Shown here one piece after another: positions 9,071 to 17,588 of a stretch of 64,000 nucleotides of DNA. Made by a program: the position numbers and the translations under genes. Numbering within the stretch: position 1 is the first letter of the stretch; each line of letters opens with the position of its first letter. Under the pieces are notes generated by a model. The model searched no databases and had not been told where the DNA came from. It saw nothing but the letters and a program-made list of their open reading frames with translations. The DNA is from Candidatus Aminicenantota bacterium (lineage in GTDB: Bacteria; Acidobacteriota; Aminicenantia; Aminicenantales; Aminicenantaceae), in NCBI GenBank assembly GCA_011772495.1, contig WVZL01000010.1:36816-100815 (forward strand). The letters run 5' to 3'.

Positions 9071-9516
9071 CTCAATAATAAATAAATACGGATGACAATA
9101 ATGGTATAGATTGCAGCCAAAATATCATCCAACATGATTCCCCAGCCTTTTTTCAAGCTCTCAATTTTTCTTATCGGGTAAGGTTTGATGATATCAAAAA
9201 GACGAAAAAGAAAGAAACCGAGGAGAAGCAGAAACCAGGAAGTTGGTAACTGGAAGAGGACCAGGAGCTGGCCGCAAGCTTCGTCGATGACGATTTTGCG
9301 GGGATCTTTTTTTCCAAGCTCTGAAGAGTATTCTGCCGCAACAAAAACTCCTATAAAAAAAAGACCTAAAAATATGAGAAGGTATACAGGCCAGCTCAAG
9401 TTGTGGAGGAAAAACTTGTAGAGAATCACCACTGTCAGGCTGGTTAAAGTCCCCGGCGCCAAAGGAAAGAAACCGATTCCAAAAAATGTCGCCAGGATCC
9501 TCGGTCCAGTTTTCAT
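9067..9516 (-). CDS. pgpA: Phosphatidylglycerophosphatase A
   Basis: PgpA removes the terminal phosphate of phosphatidylglycerophosphate in the inner membrane. The 149-residue product is largely hydrophobic and shows the family signature: GIGFFPLAPGTLTSL at the N-terminus, IVIDEACGQL near 76-85 with the metal-binding acidic pair, and FRLFDIIKPYPI followed by GWGIMLDDILAA near the C-terminus. It overlaps rimO upstream and cinA downstream by four bases each. It joins plsY and gpsA as a third phospholipid gene in this operon. Confidence 0.94.
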   Translation of the reverse strand: MKTGPRILATFFGIGFFPLAPGTLTSLTVVILYKFFLHNLSWPVYLLIFLGLFFIGVFVAAEYSSELGKKDPRKIVIDEACGQLLVLFQLPTSWFLLLLGFFLFRLFDIIKPYPIRKIESLKKGWGIMLDDILAAIYTIIVIRIYLLLR

Positions 9517-10838
9517 GGAACTATTCTTCCGTATAAATCATACGCATCGCAGTCATTGATTTCAACTTTTTGAATGGTATTTACAACGTTTGATAATTTT
9601 TCAGCATAGGGGATAAAAACGACCCCATCAACTTCAGGGGCTTGAAATCTAGTGCGGCCTACCAGTACCTTGGGGTCTTCTTTCAAGGTGCCCTCGATCA
9701 AAACATCCATCTGCTTGTTCAAGTATTTAAGATTATTCTGGTAAGATATGCCAGCTTGGATGTCCATGACCTTGTTTTTTCTGCTGATTTTTTCTTTTTC
9801 CTCTAGCGGATCTCCTGATGGAAAAGAAGAGGTCCCTTCCTCCAAAGAGTAGACAAAAACCCCCAGATGGTCAAATTTTGCTTCCTGAACAAATTTTTTT
9901 AGGTCCTCGAATTCTTTTTTGCCTTCCCCTGGAAAGCCCACAACCAGTGAAGTCCTTATGACAATGTCAGGCACTCTATTCCTAAGTTTCTGTATAAGCT
10001 TCAGTGCTCTCTGGCCATCCATTCCTCTCTTCATCTCTTTAATGATAGCGGGATGAGAGTGCTGGAAGGGAATATCGAGATAGGGACAGATTTTACCTTC
10101 CTTCATCACTTCTATTAAGGAGTCACTGATCTCTTCGGGATAGCCGTAGAGTATCCGAATCCATTCAATTCCTTTGATTTTTACCAGTTTTCCGAGCAGA
10201 AGAGGCAGCCCGTCTTTCAAACCTCTGTCTTTACCGTAATAAGTTGTGTCCTGCGAGACTAGGTTAATTTCCCTGACTTTCCGGGAAGCCAGATATTGAG
10301 CCTCTTTGACGATAGAGGAGGCAGGACGAGAACGGTAGGGCCCTTTTATCAACGGGATCGAACAAAATGAGCACTCATGGGAGCAGCCTTCAGAGATTTT
10401 TAAGTAGGCCCAACCAGGAGGAGTTGAAAGACGGCGGGGAGAGGTATGACTGTAGAGGAAGCATTGCTTTGATTTTTTATAAGACTTGCCCTCTACGGCT
10501 TGGACAATTTTATCGAAATCATTCACTCCCAGCCAGATGTCTATTTGCGGGAATTTCTTCTCTAATGAATCCTTGTATCTTTCGATAAAACACCCTGCCG
10601 CCACAATTTTCTTCCTTTTATCTTTTTTCTTCAAGCTGACTGCGTTCTGAAGAGCCTCCAGGGCTTCTTCCTTGGCAGGCTTAATAAAACCACAGGTATT
10701 TATAATGATCGTGTCTGCTTCTTCAGGATCGGAAACAAAAACATAACCAGCCTCATTCAAGTAGCCCAGCATGACCTCGCTATCGATCAAATTCTTGGCA
10801 CAACCGTAACTTATAAGAGAGGCTGTTTTCATATTCAT
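9513..10838 (-). CDS. rimO: Ribosomal protein S12 methylthiotransferase
   Basis: RimO is a radical SAM methylthiotransferase that modifies the conserved Asp of ribosomal protein S12. Its 441 residues comprise an N-terminal UPF0004 domain with SYGCAKNLIDSEVMLG and NTCGF, the radical SAM cluster motif CSHECSFC (CxxxCxxC) near residue 152, and a C-terminal TRAM domain (QMDVLIEG through the end). The three N-terminal and three radical SAM cysteines are present. The start could be the Met at 10838 or the one two codons later. It is the first gene of the operon running down to gpsA. The gap upstream contains family A repeat copy 2. Confidence 0.95.
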   Translation of the reverse strand: MNMKTASLISYGCAKNLIDSEVMLGYLNEAGYVFVSDPEEADTIIINTCGFIKPAKEEALEALQNAVSLKKKDKRKKIVAAGCFIERYKDSLEKKFPQIDIWLGVNDFDKIVQAVEGKSYKKSKQCFLYSHTSPRRLSTPPGWAYLKISEGCSHECSFCSIPLIKGPYRSRPASSIVKEAQYLASRKVREINLVSQDTTYYGKDRGLKDGLPLLLGKLVKIKGIEWIRILYGYPEEISDSLIEVMKEGKICPYLDIPFQHSHPAIIKEMKRGMDGQRALKLIQKLRNRVPDIVIRTSLVVGFPGEGKKEFEDLKKFVQEAKFDHLGVFVYSLEEGTSSFPSGDPLEEKEKISRKNKVMDIQAGISYQNNLKYLNKQMDVLIEGTLKEDPKVLVGRTRFQAPEVDGVVFIPYAEKLSNVVNTIQKVEINDCDAYDLYGRIVP

Positions 10839-10903
10839 AGATTTTAAAGACTAAAGAGTAAAAACTCAAATCTCATGAATTGTCAGGGCGAGTAAGAAAA
10901 ATA

Positions 10904-11033
10904 GGGGACGGTTCTATTTTTCACCTATGGTAAGGCTTTGGTGTTACAAGGCCTGAACTTCTTTTCATCCCCTTGGGCGTCAATTCACAATAAAACCTGA
11001 TCAGTTGTGTATAGAAAAAATAGAACCGTCCCC
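10904..11033. repeat. Short inverted-repeat element, family A, copy 2
   Basis: The left end reads GGGGACGGTTCTATTTTT and the right end is its inverse (AAAAAATAGAACCGTCCCC), around about 90 bases of interior. It lies in the 320-base gap between rimO and asnS, which otherwise holds no gene that I can support. Read on the minus strand, the interior shares AAAGCCT and ACCAT with copy 1, and the end types are swapped relative to copy 1, so the copies are inverted relatives of different length. The element does not encode a protein. Confidence 0.8.
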
Positions 11034-11054
11034 ATTTTATATCCCCATTTTATA
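11029..11054. repeat. Perfect tandem duplication of a 13-base unit at the end of repeat copy 2
   Basis: TCCCCATTTTATA occurs twice head to tail (11029-11041 and 11042-11054). The first unit is the outer tip of the family A element plus its flank. The second is therefore a duplicated element tip, perhaps a slippage or insertion scar. The bases between here and asnS (11055-11158) show nothing further. Confidence 0.75.
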
Positions 11055-11158
11055 AAACTACCTGTAGGGTTTTCTAAAAAAGCAAGGCAGCCTGATAAGA
11101 GAATATGAATAAATGATGGAAACCATAATGAGCAGAAGATTTAAACAGGGTGAGTTTA

Positions 11159-12451
11159 TTAAGGATATATTCGGTAGAGAAGGCGAGGGAAGGGGATGGT
11201 CTCTCTGATGTGTTTTATTTTGCAGAGCCAGGAGAGAGTTCGCTCGATACCGAGCCCGAAGCCTGAATGGGGAGTCGAACCATACTTTCTTAGATCCAGA
11301 TACCACTTGTAGGCCTCTTTTGGCAGTTGGTGCTCTTTGATTCTCTTTTCGAGGAGGGACAAGTCGTGAATCCGCTGTCCTCCTCCGATGATCTCGCCGT
11401 ATCCTTCTGAAGCCAGCATATCCACACACAGAGCCAAATCAGGGCGCTTGGGATCTGGTTCCATGTAAAAAGCCTTGGCACTGAGGGGAAAATGGGTGAT
11501 GTTGACTGGCTTGTCGAAAAATTCAGAAATCATCGTCTCATCAGGGGCCCCAAAATCATCGCCCCATTCCATCTTAGAGCCTTTCTTCTTGATCTTCTGA
11601 AGAGCTTCTTCGTAGGTTAGGCGAGGAAAAGGTTTCTTCACTTTCTCCAGCGGCTTTGTATCTCTTTCTAGAATATCGAGCTCTTTCTTTCGTTCCTCCA
11701 GTACACGTTCGACTATGAAGACGACCAGGTCTTCTCCTAATTTGATAATATCATCCAGCAAAGCAAAGGCGACTTCAGGCTCCACCATCCAGAATTCGAT
11801 CAAATGTCTTCTTGTTTTCGATTTTTCGGCTCTGAAGGTCGGACCGAAACAGTAGACTTTCCCGAAAGCCGCGGCCGTCGCTTCATTGTACAACTGACCG
11901 CTCTGGCTCAAATAGGCTTTCTGGTCAAAGTACTCTGTCTCAAAGAGGGTGGTCGTTCCTTCACAAGCACTGGGAGTCAGGATGGGTGTATCCATGAGCC
12001 GAAAGCCGCGACCGTCGAAAAAATCGCGGATAGCCTTGATGAGCTCGGCTCTGATCTGGAGGATGGCATGCTGTTTCTGAGAGCGAAGCCAGAGATGGCG
12101 GTGCTCCATCAAGAAGGGAACACCATGAGATTTAGGTGTAATCGGGTAATCTTTAGCAATTTGAATGATTTCTATCTCTTTTATCTCTAATTCATAGCCG
12201 CCAGGAGCTCTTTTATCTTCTTTGACCTTTCCTCTTACGATAAGAGATGATTCTTGAGTCAGTTCGTCAAACTGTTTGAAGAGAGGGCTCTCTTCCTGAG
12301 GATTGAAGATCGTTCCCTGGATAATTCCGGTGCCGTCTCTGACCAGAAGAAAGCGAATCTTGCCCCCAGATCTTTTGTTAAATAGCCAGCCTCTGAGTTC
12401 GATGTCCTGGTCCTGGTATTCAGAAATTTCTTCTATGTAAACCCATTTCAT
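11159..12451 (-). CDS. asnS: Asparaginyl-tRNA synthetase
   Basis: This class II synthetase charges tRNA-Asn. The 430 residues start with an OB-fold anticodon-binding domain (about 1-110, containing [22 protein letters not shown]). The catalytic domain follows, with motif 2 [21 protein letters not shown] and motif 3 [16 protein letters not shown]. The FWMVEPE wording favours AsnRS over AspRS. The end [12 protein letters not shown] is close to the usual IPFPR ending. The ATG at 12451 lies only about 15 bases from a consensus-like -10 box, so the mRNA leader would be very short. The gene is divergent from the kinase gene. Confidence 0.95.
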   Translation of the reverse strand: MKWVYIEEISEYQDQDIELRGWLFNKRSGGKIRFLLVRDGTGIIQGTIFNPQEESPLFKQFDELTQESSLIVRGKVKEDKRAPGGYELEIKEIEIIQIAKDYPITPKSHGVPFLMEHRHLWLRSQKQHAILQIRAELIKAIRDFFDGRGFRLMDTPILTPSACEGTTTLFETEYFDQKAYLSQSGQLYNEATAAAFGKVYCFGPTFRAEKSKTRRHLIEFWMVEPEVAFALLDDIIKLGEDLVVFIVERVLEERKKELDILERDTKPLEKVKKPFPRLTYEEALQKIKKKGSKMEWGDDFGAPDETMISEFFDKPVNITHFPLSAKAFYMEPDPKRPDLALCVDMLASEGYGEIIGGGQRIHDLSLLEKRIKEHQLPKEAYKWYLDLRKYGSTPHSGFGLGIERTLSWLCKIKHIRETIPFPRLLYRIYP

Positions 12452-12460
12452 GTCTCCAAA

Positions 12461-12489
12461 ATTATAAAGAATAGAGCTGCGGTGGTCAA
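12461..12489 (-). promoter_or_regulatory. Sigma-70-type promoter of asnS
   Basis: On the minus strand TTGACC (12489-12484) is followed after exactly 17 bases by a perfect TATAAT (12466-12461). The expected start of transcription is near 12454, only a few bases before the asnS ATG at 12451, implying an almost leaderless message. The GGAG just upstream of the ATG would then lie at or before the transcript start. Confidence 0.65.
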
Positions 12490-12520
12490 TTTAAAAAAGA
12501 CAAGAGAGACGAGAATAAAT

Positions 12521-12549
12521 TTGACTCTTTTCACTCGAATTGATATTCT
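12521..12549 (+). promoter_or_regulatory. Sigma-70-type promoter of the kinase gene
   Basis: TTGACT (12521-12526), a 17-base spacer and TATTCT (12544-12549) predict a transcript start near 12556. This lies downstream of the in-frame ATT at 12540 and so supports translation from the ATG at 12579, which has AGGA nine bases before it. Confidence 0.5.
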
Positions 12550-12578
12550 TTGGCCAAATAAGCACAGGAATGGAACGG

Positions 12579-15062
12579 ATGAAATGTCCTGAATGTCACA
12601 CCGATAATCCTTCTGATTCAAAATATTGTAAAGAATGCTCTGCTCAGCTCACACCGTCAGCGGATCTCTCTGCCCCAGACACAGAGACTCTAGAAGCCGC
12701 TAAAGAGGAATTAACCACTGGCACTACTTTTGCTAGAAGATACCAGATTATTGAAGAACTGGGCAAAGGGGGCATGGGGAAGGTCTACAAGGCCCATGAT
12801 ACTGAAGTAAGAGAAAAAGTTGCTCTTAAGCTCATAAAACCTGACATCGCTGAAGAGAAAAAGACGATCGAACGGTTCAGGAATGAGCTGAAATTAGCTC
12901 GCAAGATCAGGCATAAGAATGTCTGTCAGATGTATGACCTCAATAAAGAAGAAGGCGCTTATTTTATCACTATGGAATATGTGCCTGGCGAAGACTTGAA
13001 AAACATGATTCGAATGACAGGACAGTTGAGCGTGGGAGCTTCTCTCAACATCTTGAAGCAGGTCTGTGCTGGCCTGGCTGAAGCTCATAAATTGGGAGTC
13101 GTGCACCGGGATCTAAAGCCCCAGAATATCATGATCGATAGAGAAGGGGATGCCCACATCATGGATTTTGGGATAGCCCGATCTTTAAAGGGCAAAGGGA
13201 TAACGGGTTCTGGAGTCATGATCGGAACTCCAGAATACATGTCCCCCGAACAAATCGAGGGGAAAGAAGTCGATCAGCGTTCGGATATCTATTCTTTAGG
13301 GATCATTCTGTATGAAATGCTGACAGCTAAAGTTCCTTTTGAAAGAAATACTCCCTTTGCTATTGGCCTGAAACACAAGAGCGAGATACCAAAGGATCCT
13401 AAGGAGCTTAATTCCCAGATCCCCGATGACCTCAGTCGGGTGATACTGAAGTGTTTGGACAAAAACGTCGAAAAAAGGTTTCAGACTGCAGGAGAATTGC
13501 GCTCAGAATTGACCAGGATTGAACAGGGGATCCCGTCCACAGAACGAATCATTCCCAGGGGAAAGCCGATCACTTCCAAGGAAATAACAGTCACCGTTAG
13601 ACTGAAAAAGCTTCTTCTTCCTGCGTTAGTCCTTATAGCTATCGTGATTGCAGCATTGATTGTCTGGCAATCTCTGCGTCAAAAGGAACCAGTATCTCCA
13701 CTGCCCGCACAGCCTTCAATCGCTGTGCTGCCCTTTGTCGATCTAAGTCCTCAGGAAGACCAAGCTTACTTTTGCGATGGACTGGCCGACGAGCTCATCA
13801 ACAGACTGTCTAAGATCGAGAACTTAAGAGTTCCTGCTCGGACTTCTGTCTTTTCATTCAAGGGCAAAGAGCTTGACATTCGAGAGATTGGAAAAAACCT
13901 GGACGTGGAAACGGTGTTAGAGGGAAGTGTTCGCAAAGCAGGTGATAAACTCCGCATAACAGTCCAGTTGGTAAAAGTCGATGATGGCTATCCTCTCTGG
14001 TCTGAAAAGTACGACCGCAGCATGGAAGACATCTTTGCTCTACAGGATGAAATATCCCTGGCGATTGTCGATAATCTTAAGATTGAACTTCTTGGACAAG
14101 AGAAGAAAGATTTCATAAAGGGCCATACCCAAAACCTGGAAGCTTATGATTCGTATTTGAAGGGCCGGTATTTTTGGAATAAGAGGACAGTGGAAGATAT
14201 AAAAAAATCAGTCGAGTACTTCCAGCAAGCGATCGAAAAGGATCCGGCCTATGCTTTAGCCTATGCTGGGCTGGCTGACTCATATATTACACTTGGCGAT
14301 TGGCAGGGTCTCTCCCCAAAGGAGGCTTTTACAGAGGCCAGGAAGGCAGCTGAGAAGGCTTTGGAAATAGATGATTTACTTGCTGAGCCCCACAACTCAC
14401 TGGCTTATGTTAAGTACATCTACGAGTGGGACTGGCCAAGCGCTGAAAGAGGGTTCAAGCATTCTATTTCATTAAATCCGAACTATGCCACAGCTCACCA
14501 GTGGTATGCAGAGTTTTTAACGGTTATGGGGCGGTTCGATGAGGCTTTGGAAGAGATCAAGCGAGCTCAGGATCTGGATCCGCTGTCACTCATCATAAAC
14601 GCTATCGGCGGATGGCCTTATATGTACGGCCGCAACTATGACCAGGCCATCGAACATTTCCACAAAACACTCGAGATGAACCCTGACTTCAGGCCAGCCC
14701 ATTCCTACCTTGGAAGAACCTATCTATGTAAGGGGATGTATGAAGAAGCTTTGAGAGAGTATGAAATCTTAGACAGCCTCGCCGGGATTGGCCATGTTTA
14801 TGCAAAGATGGGTAAGATAAAAGAAGCAAAACAGGTGCTGAATGAATTGAGGGAACGATCAGAATATACACCTGTGCGGTTGTCTAGTTTCGCGTTTATT
14901 TATTTTGCTCTTGGAGACAATGACAAGGGATTTGAATGGCTCGAAAAGGCCTACGAGGAACGCGGCTATGGAATGACTAGATTAAAAGTGAATCCAGAAT
15001 TCGACAGTGCCCGCTCAGACCCGAGATTCAAGGCGTTGCTGAAAAAAATGAATCTTGATTAA
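12579..15062 (+). CDS. Membrane Ser/Thr protein kinase with zinc ribbon, TolB-like domain and TPRs
   Basis: The 827-residue product is a transmembrane protein kinase. A four-Cys zinc ribbon (CPEC...CKEC, residues 3-20) opens the protein. A Hanks-type kinase domain spans about 54-315, with GKGGMGKVY, the ATP Lys in VALKLI (84), HRDLKPQN (176-183), DFG (196-198) and GTPEYMSPEQ. One membrane helix lies at about 345-365. A FlgO/TolB-N-like domain starting SIAVLPFVDLSPQEDQ follows at about 380-500, then TPR units to the end. The kinase is thus cytoplasmic and the TPR part periplasmic. This domain order is common in Acidobacteriota-type genomes. The start at 12579 is chosen over upstream in-frame codons because of the promoter and AGGA. 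Its substrates are unknown. Confidence 0.92.
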   Translation: MKCPECHTDNPSDSKYCKECSAQLTPSADLSAPDTETLEAAKEELTTGTTFARRYQIIEELGKGGMGKVYKAHDTEVREKVALKLIKPDIAEEKKTIERFRNELKLARKIRHKNVCQMYDLNKEEGAYFITMEYVPGEDLKNMIRMTGQLSVGASLNILKQVCAGLAEAHKLGVVHRDLKPQNIMIDREGDAHIMDFGIARSLKGKGITGSGVMIGTPEYMSPEQIEGKEVDQRSDIYSLGIILYEMLTAKVPFERNTPFAIGLKHKSEIPKDPKELNSQIPDDLSRVILKCLDKNVEKRFQTAGELRSELTRIEQGIPSTERIIPRGKPITSKEITVTVRLKKLLLPALVLIAIVIAALIVWQSLRQKEPVSPLPAQPSIAVLPFVDLSPQEDQAYFCDGLADELINRLSKIENLRVPARTSVFSFKGKELDIREIGKNLDVETVLEGSVRKAGDKLRITVQLVKVDDGYPLWSEKYDRSMEDIFALQDEISLAIVDNLKIELLGQEKKDFIKGHTQNLEAYDSYLKGRYFWNKRTVEDIKKSVEYFQQAIEKDPAYALAYAGLADSYITLGDWQGLSPKEAFTEARKAAEKALEIDDLLAEPHNSLAYVKYIYEWDWPSAERGFKHSISLNPNYATAHQWYAEFLTVMGRFDEALEEIKRAQDLDPLSLIINAIGGWPYMYGRNYDQAIEHFHKTLEMNPDFRPAHSYLGRTYLCKGMYEEALREYEILDSLAGIGHVYAKMGKIKEAKQVLNELRERSEYTPVRLSSFAFIYFALGDNDKGFEWLEKAYEERGYGMTRLKVNPEFDSARSDPRFKALLKKMNLD

Positions 15063-15205
15063 TTATCAGCAACACATTCTCCCGTTAAAAATCTGTTGAA
15101 CAGCTTCGCATAGAACACAAGTTGAGATTTAATGAGCAACTACGGGTAAAAAGCCATCCAGGATTAGGAAATGATTTCTTAAAAATAAGAAAATGGAGCT
15201 AACTC

Positions 15206-16882
15206 ATGGGAAATATTAAAGCCATCATGTTCTTTTTCACAATCATATCAACAGGATTTTTCCTTTTTTCTTTGACAATAGGCCAAACAAGTCGTAAACC
15301 TGCAGAAGGGATCCAGGGAATGGTGAGCTCTTCCCATCCTATTGCTACCAGAGCTGGTCTTGACATTCTAAAGAAAGAAGGGAATGCCTTTGACGCAGCC
15401 GTAGCTGTGGCGGCAGTCCTGAATGTCGTGGAACCAATGATGTCAGGGATAGGTGGATACGGGACGATCTTGATTTATGATGCTCAAAAATCAGAAATAC
15501 GGTTCCTTGATTCCAGCGGAAAAATTCCTGGGGCAGTCGATTCTGATGTTTTCCGGAAGCCCGATCCCAATTACCTTGAAAACCGGCGCGGTCCGAAAGC
15601 TGTTTCCACACCTGGCAATGTGAATGCCTGGGAAGCCATGTCTAAAACATACGGAGTATTGGAATGGTCGACTCTTTTTCAAAAAGCAATAAAAGTCGCT
15701 GAAGAAGGCTATATAATAAATGGAAGAACAGTCAGGATGATTCAGTCAGCGTTTAAAACGTTTCCTGAGCATGCTAAAAGTATTTATGGGAATAAGGGAA
15801 GGCCATTAAAGAAGGGAGAAAGACTGGTTCAAAAAGACCTGGCAAAATCCTTAAAGATTGTAGCTCGAGAAGGAGCCAAAGCGATCTATGGAGGGAGCCT
15901 CGGGAAGGCCATCATTACTGAAATGCGTCAAACAGGAGGTTTCCTCTCTCTGGAAGACTTAATCAACGATAAAGCTGAATGGTGGGAACCCATTCATATC
16001 GTCTATAGAGATTGTGAAGTTTACACAGCCTCTCCTCCCAGTACAGCTTTTCCTTCTCTTATAAGGCTTGGTTTGATGACCCAGTTTGAGGTTTCAAGAA
16101 TGGGCCACAACAGCCTGGAGGCTCTCCACAGGTTTATTGAAGTCACAAAGCATGCCTTTTGGTGTCGGCTGCAATATGCTGGAGACCCTGAAGTCAATCC
16201 TCCTCCTCTTGATCATTTACTCTCTGAGAAATACTGGGAAGAACAAGCGAGAAGTATTGATTTGGAGAAAGCCAGGCCTTTTGCCTATCCAGGCTCAAAT
16301 GAGGAACACACACAGCACACTACTCATTTTGTTGTGGCGGATTCAGGGGGCAATATTGTAAGTGCCACCCAAACTCTTGGGAATTCCTTCGGGAGCCGCA
16401 TAATGCCCAAAGGAACAGGAATCTGGCTCAATAATTCTCTGGCTTACTGTACTTTCGAGCCCAAGGGAAACCCGATGGATGCTCATGCAGGAAGGAGAAA
16501 ACTATCTGGAGACTGCCCCACGATAATTATCAGGGACGGGAAGCCCTGGGCTGCTCTCGGAACTCCGGGCGGGCATACCATCGGCCAAACAGTCCCTCAG
16601 ATGGTCATGAATATGATTGATTTTGGCCTGAATATTCAAGAAGCTCTGGCTGCACCAAGAGTCAGTTTTATAGAGCCAGACACTATTGCCGTTGAAGAAG
16701 ACATACCTGAAAACGTCAGGAATATGCTTATCAAAATGGGTCATAAAATTCGAGTGATCAGAAAACCCGGCGGTCTGGGCAACGCCCATGGCCTTACCAT
16801 TGAGTATGGCGAGGATGGAAAACCGATTCGATTTATCGGAGGGTCTGATCCCCGCGGCAGCGGCTTAGCTCAGGGTTACTGA
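15206..16882 (+). CDS. ggt: Gamma-glutamyltransferase
   Basis: The exported enzyme transfers or hydrolyses gamma-glutamyl groups, for example from glutathione, and matures by self-cleavage into two chains. The 558-residue precursor has a signal peptide (about 1-28). The large chain includes GMVSSSHPIATRAGLDILKKEGNAFDAAVA. The self-cleavage site and nucleophilic Thr lie in HTTHFVVADSGGN (about 372-384), and the oxyanion and lid residues in GTPGGHTIGQ. It is a complete member of the Ntn-hydrolase superfamily. It stands alone after the kinase gene (143-base gap) and fits an amino-acid scavenging lifestyle. Confidence 0.95.
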   Translation: MGNIKAIMFFFTIISTGFFLFSLTIGQTSRKPAEGIQGMVSSSHPIATRAGLDILKKEGNAFDAAVAVAAVLNVVEPMMSGIGGYGTILIYDAQKSEIRFLDSSGKIPGAVDSDVFRKPDPNYLENRRGPKAVSTPGNVNAWEAMSKTYGVLEWSTLFQKAIKVAEEGYIINGRTVRMIQSAFKTFPEHAKSIYGNKGRPLKKGERLVQKDLAKSLKIVAREGAKAIYGGSLGKAIITEMRQTGGFLSLEDLINDKAEWWEPIHIVYRDCEVYTASPPSTAFPSLIRLGLMTQFEVSRMGHNSLEALHRFIEVTKHAFWCRLQYAGDPEVNPPPLDHLLSEKYWEEQARSIDLEKARPFAYPGSNEEHTQHTTHFVVADSGGNIVSATQTLGNSFGSRIMPKGTGIWLNNSLAYCTFEPKGNPMDAHAGRRKLSGDCPTIIIRDGKPWAALGTPGGHTIGQTVPQMVMNMIDFGLNIQEALAAPRVSFIEPDTIAVEEDIPENVRNMLIKMGHKIRVIRKPGGLGNAHGLTIEYGEDGKPIRFIGGSDPRGSGLAQGY

Positions 16883-16993
16883 TTCGATGATGGAGACCAT
16901 TTGGCTTTTCCTCATAGCTAGATTTTTTTTGCCTGAAATACTGAAACCTAGGCAAGAGGAAGGTTAAATCTCTTTTCTCTCTTTGACTTGTTA

Positions 16994-17022
16994 TTGAAAA
17001 TCTGAACAAAAACAGTTATTTT
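16994..17022 (+). promoter_or_regulatory. Possible promoter of the DUF4416 gene
   Basis: TTGAAA (16994-16999), 17 bases, TATTTT (17017-17022). A transcript from about 17029 would have a leader of only ten bases before the ATG at 17039. The match is moderate in an AT-rich stretch. Confidence 0.3.
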
Positions 17023-17038
17023 CTCTTCTCTTGGATAA

Positions 17039-17581
17039 ATGACTGAGGCCAAACCCTTCACGCCCGTAAAACTTATCTGTGGCCTTATTTCATCTGAAGA
17101 GCGCTTCTTCGAGAAGGCAGAGACCCGACTCGTTGAACTCTACGGGCAGGTTGATCATCGCAGTCCTCTCTTTGATTTCAACTGGACTGATTACTATGAA
17201 AAACAGATGGGAAAGGGTCTAAAGAGGAAATTCTTGAGTTTTGAAAAGCTCATCTTGCCTGAAGAATTAAGTGAGATCAAGACAAGAACGAATGAACTGG
17301 AAGAGGAGATCAGGAGTGAATTCAAGGAAAACCTACGAGTCGTCAACCTTGACCCAGGCTACATCACTGCTTCAGCCTTGGTCATGGCGACAGCTAAAGA
17401 TTTTGCCCACCGCATTCCTCTCCAGCAGGGGATTTATGCCCATCTTGAACTCCTGTTCTGCAAGAAAGAGATCAAGCTGTTAGATTGGACTTATCCTGAT
17501 TTCAAAAGCTCAGGGTACCAGAGATTTTTCAGAGGAATCAGAGAAGTCTATCTCGAACAACTCAAGACTCAAAGAAGCTAG
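17039..17581 (+). CDS. DUF4416 family protein
   Basis: The 180-residue cytoplasmic protein matches the conserved DUF4416 pattern: PVKLICGLISSEE at the start, YGQVDHRSPLFDFNWTDYYEKQMG near 36-60, VNLDPGYITASALVMATAKDFAHRIPL in the centre, and a C-terminal WTYPDFKSSGYQRFF. No biochemical function is established. The conserved aspartates and histidine might bind metal. It converges on the methyltransferase gene with only seven bases between stops. It is usually seen as a single-copy gene in anaerobic lineages, which agrees with the rest of the window. Confidence 0.82.
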   Translation: MTEAKPFTPVKLICGLISSEERFFEKAETRLVELYGQVDHRSPLFDFNWTDYYEKQMGKGLKRKFLSFEKLILPEELSEIKTRTNELEEEIRSEFKENLRVVNLDPGYITASALVMATAKDFAHRIPLQQGIYAHLELLFCKKEIKLLDWTYPDFKSSGYQRFFRGIREVYLEQLKTQRS

Positions 17582-17588
17582 ATACATT

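Noticed and set aside
11804..12190. 128-codon plus-strand open frame within asnS
   Set aside because: Shadow of the asnS coding frame with no ribosome site or domain.
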